Positions 47,362 to 55,695 of a DNA stretch of 64,000 nt are shown here, piece after piece (within the stretch, counting starts at the first letter, position 1; each line of letters begins with the position of its first letter). The stretch is taken from NCBI RefSeq assembly GCF_040222955.1, contig NZ_JAVKCA010000011.1, positions 62,001-126,000 on the forward strand, written 5' to 3'. A program made the position numbers and the translations under genes. This stretch comes from Marinoscillum sp040222955. GTDB lineage: Bacteria > Bacteroidota > Bacteroidia > Cytophagales > Cyclobacteriaceae. The notes under the pieces are model-generated. The model was not told the origin of the DNA and ran no database searches. It saw only the letters and a list, made by a program, of their open reading frames with translations.

Positions 47362-48309
47362 ATGGAAAGCATACCAAGCTTAAGCGATATTAAGAGAGCC
47401 CATCAGCGCATCTCCAAAATCATACTGGAAACCCCCGTGATGACCTCCAACTCTATTGATGAGATGACTGGTTGTACGGTTTTCTTCAAATGTGAAAATT
47501 TTCAGAAAGTCGGAGCATTCAAAATGCGCGGTGCTGCCAATATGATCCTGGGCTTTCGGCCGGAGGAGCGTGTCAATGGGTTTGCCACACACTCCTCGGG
47601 TAATCATGCACAGGCTGTGGCTCTGGCAGCGAAGTTGTCCGGGACGAAAGCCTATGTGGTAATGCCCGAAAACAGCGCCGAGGTGAAAATAAAAGCCACC
47701 AAAGAATATGGAGCTGAGGTCATTCTTTGTGAAGCCAACGAAAAATCGCGGATCAAAACCTGCAATGAGATCATCGCCAAAACCGGGGCCATTTTTGTGC
47801 CCCCCTTCGATGACTACCGGGTAATTGCCGGGCAAGCCACTGTAGCCAAGGAATTCATCGAAGCGGAAGAGTCCCTGGAGGTCATTATGACCCCCGTGGG
47901 TGGTGGTGGACTGGCTGCTGGCACCGCCCTCGCTGCCAAATACCTGGACCCTAACATTGAGGTGATCCTGGGAGAGCCCGAGAAAGCTGACGACACGTAC
48001 CAATCCATGAAGGCCGGGAAAATTATGCCTGTGAAAAACCCCAACACCATTGCCGACGGGCTCAAGGTTACTGTGGGCAAGCGCAACTTTGAAATCATTC
48101 AAAAAGAAGTGAAAGAGGTAATTACAGTCTCCGAAGCAGAAATTATCACTGCCATGCGGATCATCTGGGAACGAATGAAAATCATCGTGGAGCCTTCCTG
48201 CGCGGTACCTTTTGCGGCCCTCCTAAAAAGAAAAGATACGTTTGCCGGAAAAAACGTAGGCATAATCCTCACCGGAGGAAACGTAGACTTAGGGAATCTG
48301 CCTTTCTAA
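47362..48309 (+). CDS. PLP-dependent threonine/serine dehydratase-like protein (short form)
   Basis: 315 residues, fold type II PLP enzyme. The Schiff-base Lys is Lys54 in VGAFKMRGA. The SSGNHAQA loop binds the substrate carboxylate, and the glycine-rich GGGGLAAG cradles the PLP phosphate. The C-terminal ACT-like regulatory domain of biosynthetic threonine deaminase (IlvA) is absent, so this is the catabolic or serine-racemase-like short type. Possible activities are threonine or serine deamination to 2-oxoacid and ammonia, serine racemisation, or 3-hydroxyaspartate dehydration; sequence reading cannot choose. It lies 21 bases after polA and 31 before the lipid kinase gene, suggesting cotranscription without an evident functional link. 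Confidence 0.9.
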   Translation: MESIPSLSDIKRAHQRISKIILETPVMTSNSIDEMTGCTVFFKCENFQKVGAFKMRGAANMILGFRPEERVNGFATHSSGNHAQAVALAAKLSGTKAYVVMPENSAEVKIKATKEYGAEVILCEANEKSRIKTCNEIIAKTGAIFVPPFDDYRVIAGQATVAKEFIEAEESLEVIMTPVGGGGLAAGTALAAKYLDPNIEVILGEPEKADDTYQSMKAGKIMPVKNPNTIADGLKVTVGKRNFEIIQKEVKEVITVSEAEIITAMRIIWERMKIIVEPSCAVPFAALLKRKDTFAGKNVGIILTGGNVDLGNLPF

Positions 48310-48340
48310 GTCTATATTTAATTACTACTAACCTTAGGAT

Positions 48341-49219
48341 GTGAAGCGACAATTTTTCGTGGTGGCCAACCCGGCTTCCGGGAGCACCAGGCTCGAGGAT
48401 ATTCTCAATGATGTCATCGATTTTCTGAATGATAGAAAGTACAAATACGAGGTATTCCTAACCTCCAAAAAGCACAATGCCTGGAAGATCGTGGAGAAGA
48501 ATTTCGATCCATCATTTACTGATCTGCTGATTATTGGGGGGGACGGCACCATCAATGAGGCAGTGAACGGACTCCAATACGACGTGCCTGTAAGTATTAT
48601 CCCCAATGGAACGGGTAATGATTTTGTGAAAAATTATCCAGTCGGCCATTCGATAGATGATTATTTGAAAGTACTGGAGACAGGAGTCATTCACACCATA
48701 GATCTTGGCCTGTGCAATGGACGAAAGTTTGTCAATGGCGTGGGCGTAGGCTTTGATGGTCAGATTGTGGCCGACATGCTCCGCAAAAAAAGTTTCCTCA
48801 AGGGGCCTACCAAATATTACTATTATGTGCTGAGAATTCTGGCTACCTACAAGGCACGAAGCTTTAAGTTTGTTCAGGATAAATCTGCCTGGGAAAAAGA
48901 TCTGATCCTACTCTGTGTAGCCAACGGCACCACCTTTGGTGGAAGTTTTAAACTCACCCCGGATGCGGAAATCAACGACACCATCCTGGATGTATGTGAA
49001 ATCGGGAAAATCAGTGGACTCCGCAGGTTTCTAAATATCCACAGACTCAAAGAAGGTACCCACAATCGACTACCTGAAGTCAAACTATCCCGCTGCAAAC
49101 ACCTCAGCATAGAGGAAAACCCTCTTTTGGAAGCCCACATCGATGGCGAATATTTTGGTCATCCACCCTTCGAGTTTGGTGTGCTCCCCAATGCCTTGAG
49201 ACTCCGAATGCTCAGATAG
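48341..49219 (+). CDS. Diacylglycerol/lipid kinase (YegS/DagK-like catalytic domain)
   Basis: 292 residues, with a GTG start at 48341. The signature nucleotide-binding motif GGDGTINEAVNGL lies near residue 66, preceded by the opening strand FFVVANPASGS. PNGTGNDF follows near residue 90. The C-terminal half is the beta-sandwich typical of bacterial lipid kinases and keeps GVGFDGQIV and IDGEYF. These soluble or membrane-associated enzymes phosphorylate diacylglycerol or related lipids with ATP, recycling membrane lipid. It is convergent with the Lgt-like gene, whose stop is only 7 bases away. Confidence 0.93.
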   Translation: MKRQFFVVANPASGSTRLEDILNDVIDFLNDRKYKYEVFLTSKKHNAWKIVEKNFDPSFTDLLIIGGDGTINEAVNGLQYDVPVSIIPNGTGNDFVKNYPVGHSIDDYLKVLETGVIHTIDLGLCNGRKFVNGVGVGFDGQIVADMLRKKSFLKGPTKYYYYVLRILATYKARSFKFVQDKSAWEKDLILLCVANGTTFGGSFKLTPDAEINDTILDVCEIGKISGLRRFLNIHRLKEGTHNRLPEVKLSRCKHLSIEENPLLEAHIDGEYFGHPPFEFGVLPNALRLRMLR

Positions 49220-49226
49220 TACGGGG

Positions 49227-50000
49227 CTATGCTTTTTTAGTTTTCCGAAGGTAGTAATAGGTGCCTACTGCACCCGCAATGATCAACAGTGAAATGAATT
49301 GAGAGTGTGAGAGCACGCCCTCAATGATGAAGCCTCGTCTGATATCGCCCCGAAAAATTTCTATAACAGACCGCCCGATCGCATATAGCACAATATAAAC
49401 CAGAAATAGCCGCCCCTCAAAACGCTTATATCGCTTGAACATCCACAGGATAACAAGCGTAGTACTGATCCAGGCTACTTCATAAAGTTGAGTGGGGTGC
49501 AGGGCCGTATTTAAGGGCTCTGCCTGGCTCTCGGGGTCTGTAAAAGTGATTCCAAAAACACTCTCTGTTGGCAATCCGTGACAGCACCCCGCAAAAAAAC
49601 ATCCCATCCGACCAAATAAGTGAATAATACAGCCTGCGATGGCCATCCGATCCATCAAAGACCAAACCGGCCACTTTTGCTTTCTGAAATACCAAACGGT
49701 AACGGGAATGACAAACAACAGGGATCCGTAAAACACAAAACCTGTCCTGAGTCCTTTGAACATATTGGAAATCGGGTGGAAATAATAATCCGGTTTCTCC
49801 AGATAAAAGAAAAACTTACCCCCTACAAATGCAGCTACAATAACGAGGATAGCCAGAGTTTGGATCTTTTCGGGAGCAATGCCAAGCTCACGCTTCGCCA
49901 CCGTGGACACATAAAAGTAGCCGGCAATAGCTCCCAGCATAATCATGAAGCCGTAAGTATGAATGGTAAAATCGCCAATGGTAACTAGTTCTGGGTACAT
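49227..50000 (-). CDS. Lgt-family (prolipoprotein diacylglyceryl transferase-like) membrane protein, divergent Cys-rich form
   Basis: 257 residues with about seven membrane helices, opening PELVTIGDFTIHTYGFMIMLGAIAG as in Lgt. The central signature reads GRMGCFFAGCCHGLPT, where canonical Lgt has GR(I/M)GNF(I/L)NxE. The Asn and Glu of the canonical motif are thus replaced by a Cys-rich loop. The conserved HPTQLYE is kept at about residue 167. Lgt moves diacylglyceryl from phosphatidylglycerol to the lipobox Cys of prelipoproteins. This protein belongs to the same Pfam-type family, but the changed motif leaves the activity uncertain. It is likely cotranscribed with the thioesterase gene upstream (34-base gap). 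A canonical lgt elsewhere in the genome would settle which is the housekeeping enzyme. Confidence 0.82.
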   Translation of the reverse strand: MYPELVTIGDFTIHTYGFMIMLGAIAGYFYVSTVAKRELGIAPEKIQTLAILVIVAAFVGGKFFFYLEKPDYYFHPISNMFKGLRTGFVFYGSLLFVIPVTVWYFRKQKWPVWSLMDRMAIAGCIIHLFGRMGCFFAGCCHGLPTESVFGITFTDPESQAEPLNTALHPTQLYEVAWISTTLVILWMFKRYKRFEGRLFLVYIVLYAIGRSVIEIFRGDIRRGFIIEGVLSHSQFISLLIIAGAVGTYYYLRKTKKA

Positions 50001-50034
50001 ATGGGTCGTCAGATAAAGTAGCTAAGTTATTCTG

Positions 50035-50517
50035 TTATTTAAATGGGTTGGCACCGTCATGCGTACTGCTGTCAAACACACGAATGGCTATGACATCCGC
50101 CGAGGCAGTCACTTCACCATTCACCCGAGCCGTACAGGTCATTACTGTCTTCTTTCCTTTCACCTCGGTCACCTGAGCTCGCAGCTCTATCGGGTGTTCG
50201 TTGGGTGTGGGCTTGAGATATTTCACGGTAATGGTACCCGTAGCATATCGGTAGGTGGGCGCCGAATCTAATGGCCGATCCTCTCTTCTATAAGCATCCG
50301 CCATAGCAGTACCCATACAGTGGCAATCAATGATGGTAGCAAGAATACCTCCGTTCAGCAAATTGGCCCACCCATGATACTTTTCCTGAGAATGCCATGT
50401 ACACACCGCTTCTTCCCCTTCCCAATAGCTCTGTACATGCAAGCCATCCTCATTGCTCACTCCACAACCGAAGCAAACGTTTTCCGGCATATGCTGTTGA
50501 AAATAGTCTTTTCTCAT
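50035..50517 (-). CDS. PaaI-family hotdog thioesterase
   Basis: 160 residues with a single hotdog fold. It opens with CFGCGVSNEDGL, a motif common in one group of PaaI-like thioesterases. The central helix segment HGWANLLNGGILATIIDCHCMGTA holds the expected NGG and Asp positions. The final strands are VKYLKPTP and LRAQVTEVKGKKTVMTCTARV. Such enzymes are usually homotetramers that hydrolyse acyl-CoA or aryl-CoA thioesters. The substrate is not predictable. It is followed by the Lgt-like gene on the same strand. Confidence 0.88.
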   Translation of the reverse strand: MRKDYFQQHMPENVCFGCGVSNEDGLHVQSYWEGEEAVCTWHSQEKYHGWANLLNGGILATIIDCHCMGTAMADAYRREDRPLDSAPTYRYATGTITVKYLKPTPNEHPIELRAQVTEVKGKKTVMTCTARVNGEVTASADVIAIRVFDSSTHDGANPFK

Positions 50518-50627
50518 TTATCTGGATTTCAAGATGTCTGCTCGTTTTCGATGCGTTAAATTTAACCATTAAAATATCACTTTAGATTTACTGACCACCT
50601 CCTTTTTATATTCAAAAAGTACTCCTT

Positions 50628-51512
50628 ATGATTCACGTTTTAGATCTTGAATTTCAGGGCATAGATCACGCCATTGCCTCATTCCTAATAGAGACCAGCG
50701 CCGGACCGGTGCTCATAGAGTCGGGTCCATATTCCACCTTTTCGGCCATGCAAAAAGCACTAGGTCGGCATGGATACCAGCCATCAGACATTCAGCATGT
50801 CCTGCTCACGCACATCCATTTTGATCATGCCGGAGCGGCCTGGGCATTCGCCAAAACAGGGGCAAAAATCTACTTACACCCATTTGGTGCCACGCACATG
50901 GAGGACCCGACGAGACTGTACGAATCTGCTGCCAGAATCTACGGCGATCAGATGGACCCACTTTGGGGGGCTATGGAAAAAATTCCCGGTGATCAACTGA
51001 TCACGCTCGGGCATTGCGAAGCACTCACCATCGGTGACCATACCTTCACAGCCCTGCACACACCGGGCCATGCCCAACATCACATTGCCTGGGAGCTTGA
51101 TGAGGTCATTTTCACCGGAGATGTGGCAGGTGTCAAAATAGGTGCTGGTCCCGTGGTGCCGCCTTGCCCGCCTCCCGATATCAATCTCGAAGATTGGAAC
51201 AGATCGTTAGATATCCTCCTGGAGCGAAAAGCCAAAACCTTGTACCTGACCCACTACGGGCAGATCACTGAGATCGAATCACATATTCAGGAGCTCAGGG
51301 GGATGCTCACAGATTGGGCCAACTGGATAAAAATCCAATGGGAATCCGGGATGGGTGCAGATGAAATGACCCCACTATTTTCCAACTATACCGGAGACCA
51401 GCTCCGCGCTTTAGGCGTATCTCCGCATGGTGTCAGGCAATATGAGGCCGCCAATCCCAGCTGGATGAGTGTAGCCGGACTTATCAGGTACTGGAAGAAG
51501 AAAGTCTCCTAG
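50628..51512 (+). CDS. Metallo-beta-lactamase-fold hydrolase
   Basis: 294 residues. The zinc-binding signature is THIHFDHAG (His62, His64, Asp66, His67). The further ligands are recognisable as His in TPGHAQHH, Asp in FTGDVAG and His in LTHYG. That gives the full set of a dinuclear MBL-fold hydrolase. The loop PPCPPPDINLEDW and the C-terminal helical tail are features of a cytosolic glyoxalase II-like or lactonase-like subgroup. No signal peptide is present. Substrates in this superfamily are too varied to assign. The gene stands alone, divergent from the thioesterase gene by 110 bases, and is followed by the stress-protein genes. Confidence 0.92.
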   Translation: MIHVLDLEFQGIDHAIASFLIETSAGPVLIESGPYSTFSAMQKALGRHGYQPSDIQHVLLTHIHFDHAGAAWAFAKTGAKIYLHPFGATHMEDPTRLYESAARIYGDQMDPLWGAMEKIPGDQLITLGHCEALTIGDHTFTALHTPGHAQHHIAWELDEVIFTGDVAGVKIGAGPVVPPCPPPDINLEDWNRSLDILLERKAKTLYLTHYGQITEIESHIQELRGMLTDWANWIKIQWESGMGADEMTPLFSNYTGDQLRALGVSPHGVRQYEAANPSWMSVAGLIRYWKKKVS

Positions 51513-51521
51513 GCTCCAGCC

Positions 51522-51535
51522 TGACCAAAATCATA
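51522..51535 (+). promoter_or_regulatory. TGA-N6-TCA box upstream of the first universal stress protein gene
   Basis: The sequence TGACCAAAATCATA is repeated exactly at 52459-52472 upstream of the second stress-protein gene, 73 bases before each start codon (74 here). TGA-N6-TCA is the core spacing of Crp/Fnr-family operators. TAGCTTTC (51579-51586) may be the -7 element; the box would then be centred about 60-65 bases upstream of the transcription start, a typical activator position. Confidence 0.5.
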
Positions 51536-51608
51536 ATGCTGGTTGAGTAGGGTCAATATTTCTACTCCTGACTTGTAGTAGCTTTCTACCAGATAAAGCT
51601 TCAAGGTC

Positions 51609-52439
51609 ATGAAAAAAATACTTGTCCCCACTGATTTTTCGGAATGTGCCAGATATGCCACCGACACGGCCATGCAAATAGCCAAACGCGCTGGCGCCGA
51701 GTTGCATTTTTACCACCACCTTTTCGTCCCCGTGGACTGGGTGGTTGTAGACTTTGGTCAAGGTAGCTCCCTGCCCGACATCTCTGAAGAGGAAAAGGGT
51801 GTTATAGAACAGCTCAAAATTCTCGAAAGTGAAGCCTTTAGCCAGGGGATAAAATGTGTCTCTCACCTGGACTTTGACACCAGCTCTGAGTCCATTACCA
51901 GGTATGCATCTGCACACGATATTTCACTCATAGTGATGGGGTCTCATGGTGCCAAAGGCATCAAAGAATTCTTCATAGGCTCCAATGCTCAGAATGTGGT
52001 AAAACATGCCAAGATCCCAGTGCTCATCATCAAGGAAAAGCCCGTATTTCGGGACGCTCCGGTCATACTCTTTGCCTCAGATTTTCACTCGGAGGCTCTT
52101 GTCCCATTCAGGCTGGTGGCGAAATATGCCCAAAAACTGGGTTCGAAAATACACCTGGTGTACCTCAATACTCCGGCAGATTTCAAGCGCTCCTGGGTGA
52201 TCCGGGACCGAATGGATCAGTTCATCGACATTGCATCTGATCGCCTGGCCCAGGCGGAAATAGTTGATTGTCTGTTTTTGGAAGAGGGCCTACAAAACTA
52301 TTGCGAGGAACACGAAATCGAACTCCTGGCAATGGCTACTCACCACCGAAAAGGCCTGCCACGAATGTTTATGGGAAGCATCACAGAGCAGGTGGTCAAT
52401 CACATAGGTATCCCGGTAGTGAGTATCCCGATTTCCTAG
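51609..52439 (+). CDS. Universal stress protein, two tandem UspA domains
   Basis: 276 residues formed by two UspA domains. The first starts KKILVPTDFSECA and has the complete ATP-binding motif G-x2-G-x9-G-S (Gly111, Gly114, Gly124, Ser125 in GSHGAKGIKEFFIGS). The second domain has only a degenerate version (ATHHRKGLPRMFMGS), where the first two Gly are replaced. Proteins of this kind bind ATP and help survival under energy or oxygen limitation. The next gene (52545-53378) is a clear paralogue of matching architecture, separated by 105 bases. Both carry the same upstream box, so they are likely coregulated but separately transcribed. Confidence 0.93.
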   Translation: MKKILVPTDFSECARYATDTAMQIAKRAGAELHFYHHLFVPVDWVVVDFGQGSSLPDISEEEKGVIEQLKILESEAFSQGIKCVSHLDFDTSSESITRYASAHDISLIVMGSHGAKGIKEFFIGSNAQNVVKHAKIPVLIIKEKPVFRDAPVILFASDFHSEALVPFRLVAKYAQKLGSKIHLVYLNTPADFKRSWVIRDRMDQFIDIASDRLAQAEIVDCLFLEEGLQNYCEEHEIELLAMATHHRKGLPRMFMGSITEQVVNHIGIPVVSIPIS

Positions 52440-52458
52440 TGGTCTCAAGTAACTGAAG

Positions 52459-52472
52459 TGACCAAAATCATA
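52459..52472 (+). promoter_or_regulatory. TGA-N6-TCA box upstream of the second universal stress protein gene
   Basis: Exact copy of the 14-base sequence at 51522-51535, 72 bases before the ATG at 52545. The flanking sequence is mostly different from that of the first copy, which suggests selection on the box itself. Confidence 0.5.
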
Positions 52473-52544
52473 TGGTGCTTTTGGGCTGTCGGGACTGGTA
52501 TTGCGTTTTATACTTTATGGTTTCACCCTTAAAATACTACCCCA

Positions 52545-53378
52545 ATGAAAAAGATTCTCGTCCCTACTGATTTTTCGGAATGCGCCAAAAATGCAACTGC
52601 CCTGGCCAAGGAAATCGCCAGGCGCTATCATGGTGAACTGCATTTTTATCACTTTGTATCCGTCCCCGTGGATTGGGTACACCTTGATTTTGCCCAGCAC
52701 ACCATTTATCCGGATGTGACACAGGAAGTTAATCGGGTAAAGAAGCTGCTGGATGCCGCTGTAAAAGATGCAGAAGCAGATGGCTTAAAAAGCATTGGCT
52801 ATATGGACTTTGACAATAGCACCGATGCGGTCACCAGGTATGCCCGATCCAACGACATCTCTATGATCGTAATGGGGTCACATGGTGCCCGGGGTGTTAA
52901 AGAATTCTTTATCGGATCCAATGCGCAAACTGTAGTTCGACATGCGGAAGTACCCGTATTAGTTGTCAAACACAAATTCAAAAGAGCAACATTCCCCACC
53001 ATACTGTTTGTCTCTGATTTCGAAGCTGAAATGATGCGCCCATTCGAAGATGTCGTAGATTTCGCAGAATTACTCGGTGCCAAAATTCATTTGCTCTTTG
53101 TGAATACTCCATCGGAGTTTCAGCGCTCCTGGGTCATAAAAGAACGCATGGAGGGATTCATTGCGCTGGCCTCCGATAATCTGGAAAAAGTAGAAATAGT
53201 CGACAGCCATACCTTTGGTGAGGGGGTCGAAAAGTATTGTGAAATAAACCAAACAGGGCTGTTGGCCATTGCCACTCACCATCGCAAAGGATTGTCAAGG
53301 GCGTTTCTTGGTAGCCTCACTGAAACGGTGGTCAATCACGTAAAAGTACCGGTGGTCAGTTTTCCTATACTCACATAA
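52545..53378 (+). CDS. Universal stress protein, two tandem UspA domains (paralogue)
   Basis: 277 residues, collinear with the preceding stress protein; the first 20 residues differ at few positions (KKILVPTDFSECAKNAT). The ATP-binding motif of domain 1 is complete (GSHGARGVKEFFIGS, Gly111, Gly114, Gly124). Domain 2 has the same degenerate form (ATHHRKGLSRAFLGS). The pair therefore arose by tandem duplication, and both copies kept the same active/degenerate arrangement. Role as for other Usp proteins: ATP-dependent stress response in the cytoplasm. No terminator is evident downstream. Confidence 0.93.
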   Translation: MKKILVPTDFSECAKNATALAKEIARRYHGELHFYHFVSVPVDWVHLDFAQHTIYPDVTQEVNRVKKLLDAAVKDAEADGLKSIGYMDFDNSTDAVTRYARSNDISMIVMGSHGARGVKEFFIGSNAQTVVRHAEVPVLVVKHKFKRATFPTILFVSDFEAEMMRPFEDVVDFAELLGAKIHLLFVNTPSEFQRSWVIKERMEGFIALASDNLEKVEIVDSHTFGEGVEKYCEINQTGLLAIATHHRKGLSRAFLGSLTETVVNHVKVPVVSFPILT

Positions 53379-53539
53379 ACTCAACTTTCTCCCGGTTCAG
53401 GCTCTCGCAGCAAAAGGAACATTCTATTTCCTTCCGGGATAAACAGGTGATTTTCATGCGGCTCCATCAAGTCTGAATTCATATTGGTTTTATTAGCTTA
53501 GCGGCACGTAAAATCATTTTTAAGTATAAAGAAGTAAGT
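53379..53539 (+). promoter_or_regulatory. Intergenic leader upstream of the GH97 gene with nested inverted repeats
   Basis: Within this 161-base gap, CCCGG (near 53393) pairs with CCGGG (near 53435), and inside it AAGGAA pairs with TTCCTT. This could fold as an RNA hairpin. There is no following T-run, so it is not a standard terminator. No promoter motif could be fixed. Confidence 0.25.
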
Positions 53540-55612
53540 ATGAAAAAGTTTTTTGGCCTCTCGCTGATCGGTCTGATAATGATCGGCTGTGGAGGTAAAG
53601 CAGAAAAGGCCTGGACGGTAAGCTCACCAGACAAACAAATAGAAGTGAATTTTTTTACCCTGGCCGGACAACCAGCCTACGCGGTGTCTTATAAAGGGCA
53701 AAACCAGATTGACACTTCATTCCTTGGTTTTGTTTTTCAGGATCAGCCAGCCCTAAAAGAAAACCTGAAAGTCACTTCAGGCGTCACCAGTAGTTTTAAT
53801 GAATCCTGGGAAATGCCCTGGGGAGAGCAGCGGCAGGTAGAAAACCGCTACAATGAACTGAAACTATCCCTGGAGGAAACCTCCGCGCCCCATCGTAAAT
53901 TCGATGTGGTTTTCAGGGCGTTCAACGATGGTGTGGGATTTAGGTATGAGTTTCCCAAACAACCTGCTATGGAGGGAGAAACCATTATTTTGGAAGAACG
54001 CTCAGAGTTTAACCTCACTGGCGACCATCAGGTATGGTGGATTCCCGGCGACTGGGATATCTATGAGTACCTCTACAATACCACCAGATTTTCCGAAATC
54101 AATGCGTACTCCGTATTCATCCCGGGTGATCACCTGGGTCAGGTTTACCTGCACAGTAACGCTGTTAACACCCCAGTCACCATGAAAAGTGATGCGGGCG
54201 TGTACCTCAGCTTTCACGAGGCAGATTTGACCAACTACCCGGGAATGACCCTGAAAGTAGACACCACCAACCTCAGCATGGTGAGTGAACTGGTAGGTAA
54301 CAAAAGTGGGATCAAGGCCAAAGTAACAGCGCCATTTATCACTCCGTGGAGAACAGTGCAGATTGCAGACCGTGCCGGGGACTTGATTGAATCCAAAATG
54401 ATTGTAAACCTCAATGATCCCAATCAGGTAGGGGATGTGTCGTGGTTCACGCCTATGAAATATGTGGGCATCTGGTGGGACATGCACCTGGGCAGAAAGA
54501 CCTGGGATTACGCCAGCGGCAACCACGGAGCAACTACTGAGTACACTAAGGAACTCATGGATTTTGCTGCAGAGAATGGAATCGGTGGGGTGCTGGTGGA
54601 AGGCTGGAATACCGGATGGGAAACATGGACTGATCCGAACATGCGGGATACTATTTTCGACTTTACCACGCCATATCCCGACTATGACCTGGAGGAGCTG
54701 GCCCGATATGGAAAGGAAAAAGGAGTGCAAATCATCATGCACCACGAAACCAGTGGAGCCGTGGCCAGGTATGAGGAGCGCATGGAGCCGGCCTATCAAC
54801 TCATGAATAGACTCGGAATCCATTCGGTCAAGACAGGATATGTTGGTACGATCATTCCTGATGGAGAATATCACCATGGACAATGGATGGTCAACCATTA
54901 CCAAAAAACAGTAGAAACCGGAGCCAAATACCAGGTGGCTATCAACATGCACGAGCCGATCAAAGCAACCGGAAAGCGAAGAACTTTCCCCAACGAAATC
55001 GCTCGTGAGGGGCTCAGAGGGCAGGAATACAATGCCTGGGCAGGGGAAGGAGCAAGTCCTCCCGAGCACTTGCCTATCGTGGCCTTTACCCGAATGCTGG
55101 CCGGGCCCATTGACTATACCCCGGGTATTTTCAACCTTACCCTGAAGCCTTACAAAGAAGACCACCCAATCAAATCGACACTAGCACAGCAGCTCTCACT
55201 GTATGTGGTCATTTACAGCCCTATTCAGATGGCAGCCGATCTCATAGAGTACTATCAGGGCAACCCGGCTTTTCAGTTTATACGCGATGTGGCGGTGGAC
55301 TGGGAGCAAAGCAAAGTACTGGATGGAGAGATCGGGGATTTTGTGGTGACTGCCAGACAAGCCAAGGGTACAGATGATTGGTTTGTAGGCGGTCTTACAG
55401 ATGAGAATCCAAAACCTTATACGTTGAAGCTGGATTTTCTTGAAGCAGGAAAAGCTTATACCGCCAGGGTATACAGAGACGCTGAAGATACAGACTATGT
55501 CACTAACCCTACGGCCATCGACATTGTGGAGCTGGAGGTGAAAAAAGGAGATGAAATCCCTGTGAACATGGTAGCAGCTGGTGGGTTTGCCGTGAGCCTT
55601 CTGGCCAAATAA
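53540..55612 (+). CDS. Glycoside hydrolase family 97, SusB-type inverting alpha-glucosidase (predicted)
   Basis: 690 residues with a lipoprotein signal (lipobox MIGC, Cys17). The N-terminal beta-sandwich, a central (beta/alpha)8 barrel and a C-terminal beta domain follow the GH97 plan. The catalytic acid is Glu496 (GQEYNAW); the bases are Glu403 (HHETSG) and Glu472 (NMHEPIKATG). The spacings of 69 and 24 residues equal those of SusB (Glu439, Glu508, Glu532). Glu227 matches the Ca-binding Glu194 region. VKTGYVG lacks the Asp that is the nucleophile in the retaining alpha-galactosidase subgroup. Together these favour an inverting alpha-glucosidase acting in the periplasm or at the outer membrane. 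No SusC/SusD or other glycan gene is adjacent. Confidence 0.92.
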   Translation: MKKFFGLSLIGLIMIGCGGKAEKAWTVSSPDKQIEVNFFTLAGQPAYAVSYKGQNQIDTSFLGFVFQDQPALKENLKVTSGVTSSFNESWEMPWGEQRQVENRYNELKLSLEETSAPHRKFDVVFRAFNDGVGFRYEFPKQPAMEGETIILEERSEFNLTGDHQVWWIPGDWDIYEYLYNTTRFSEINAYSVFIPGDHLGQVYLHSNAVNTPVTMKSDAGVYLSFHEADLTNYPGMTLKVDTTNLSMVSELVGNKSGIKAKVTAPFITPWRTVQIADRAGDLIESKMIVNLNDPNQVGDVSWFTPMKYVGIWWDMHLGRKTWDYASGNHGATTEYTKELMDFAAENGIGGVLVEGWNTGWETWTDPNMRDTIFDFTTPYPDYDLEELARYGKEKGVQIIMHHETSGAVARYEERMEPAYQLMNRLGIHSVKTGYVGTIIPDGEYHHGQWMVNHYQKTVETGAKYQVAINMHEPIKATGKRRTFPNEIAREGLRGQEYNAWAGEGASPPEHLPIVAFTRMLAGPIDYTPGIFNLTLKPYKEDHPIKSTLAQQLSLYVVIYSPIQMAADLIEYYQGNPAFQFIRDVAVDWEQSKVLDGEIGDFVVTARQAKGTDDWFVGGLTDENPKPYTLKLDFLEAGKAYTARVYRDAEDTDYVTNPTAIDIVELEVKKGDEIPVNMVAAGGFAVSLLAK

Positions 55613-55630
55613 ACCATACTTTACCTGCCC

Positions 55631-55695
55631 AAAAAACCCAACCGGATGGTCTGGCAAAATCGCCTGTACTTCGATCTCCGGTTGGGTTTTTTTTT
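55631..55695. terminator. Bidirectional terminator between the GH97 gene and the convergent oxidoreductase gene
   Basis: AAAAAACCCAACCGGA (55631-55646) pairs with TCCGGTTGGGTTTTTT (from 55676), a long stem closing a loop of about 30 bases, with A/T tracts at both ends. It overlaps the stop of the minus-strand gene and should serve both genes. Confidence 0.85.

Noticed and set aside
47380..48102. A 240-codon minus-strand frame inside the dehydratase gene
   Set aside because: Shadow of a strongly supported PLP enzyme gene; no motif was found in the antisense product.
54002..55165. A 387-codon minus-strand frame inside the GH97 gene
   Set aside because: The plus-strand frame has clear GH97 catalytic motifs. 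The antisense translation is His/Phe/Val-rich without recognisable domains.
11892..55612. SusC/SusD plus GH97 considered as one polysaccharide utilisation locus
   Set aside because: About 37 kb of unrelated genes, including two T9SS genes or parts of them and polA, separate them; no sensor or other hydrolase links the two.
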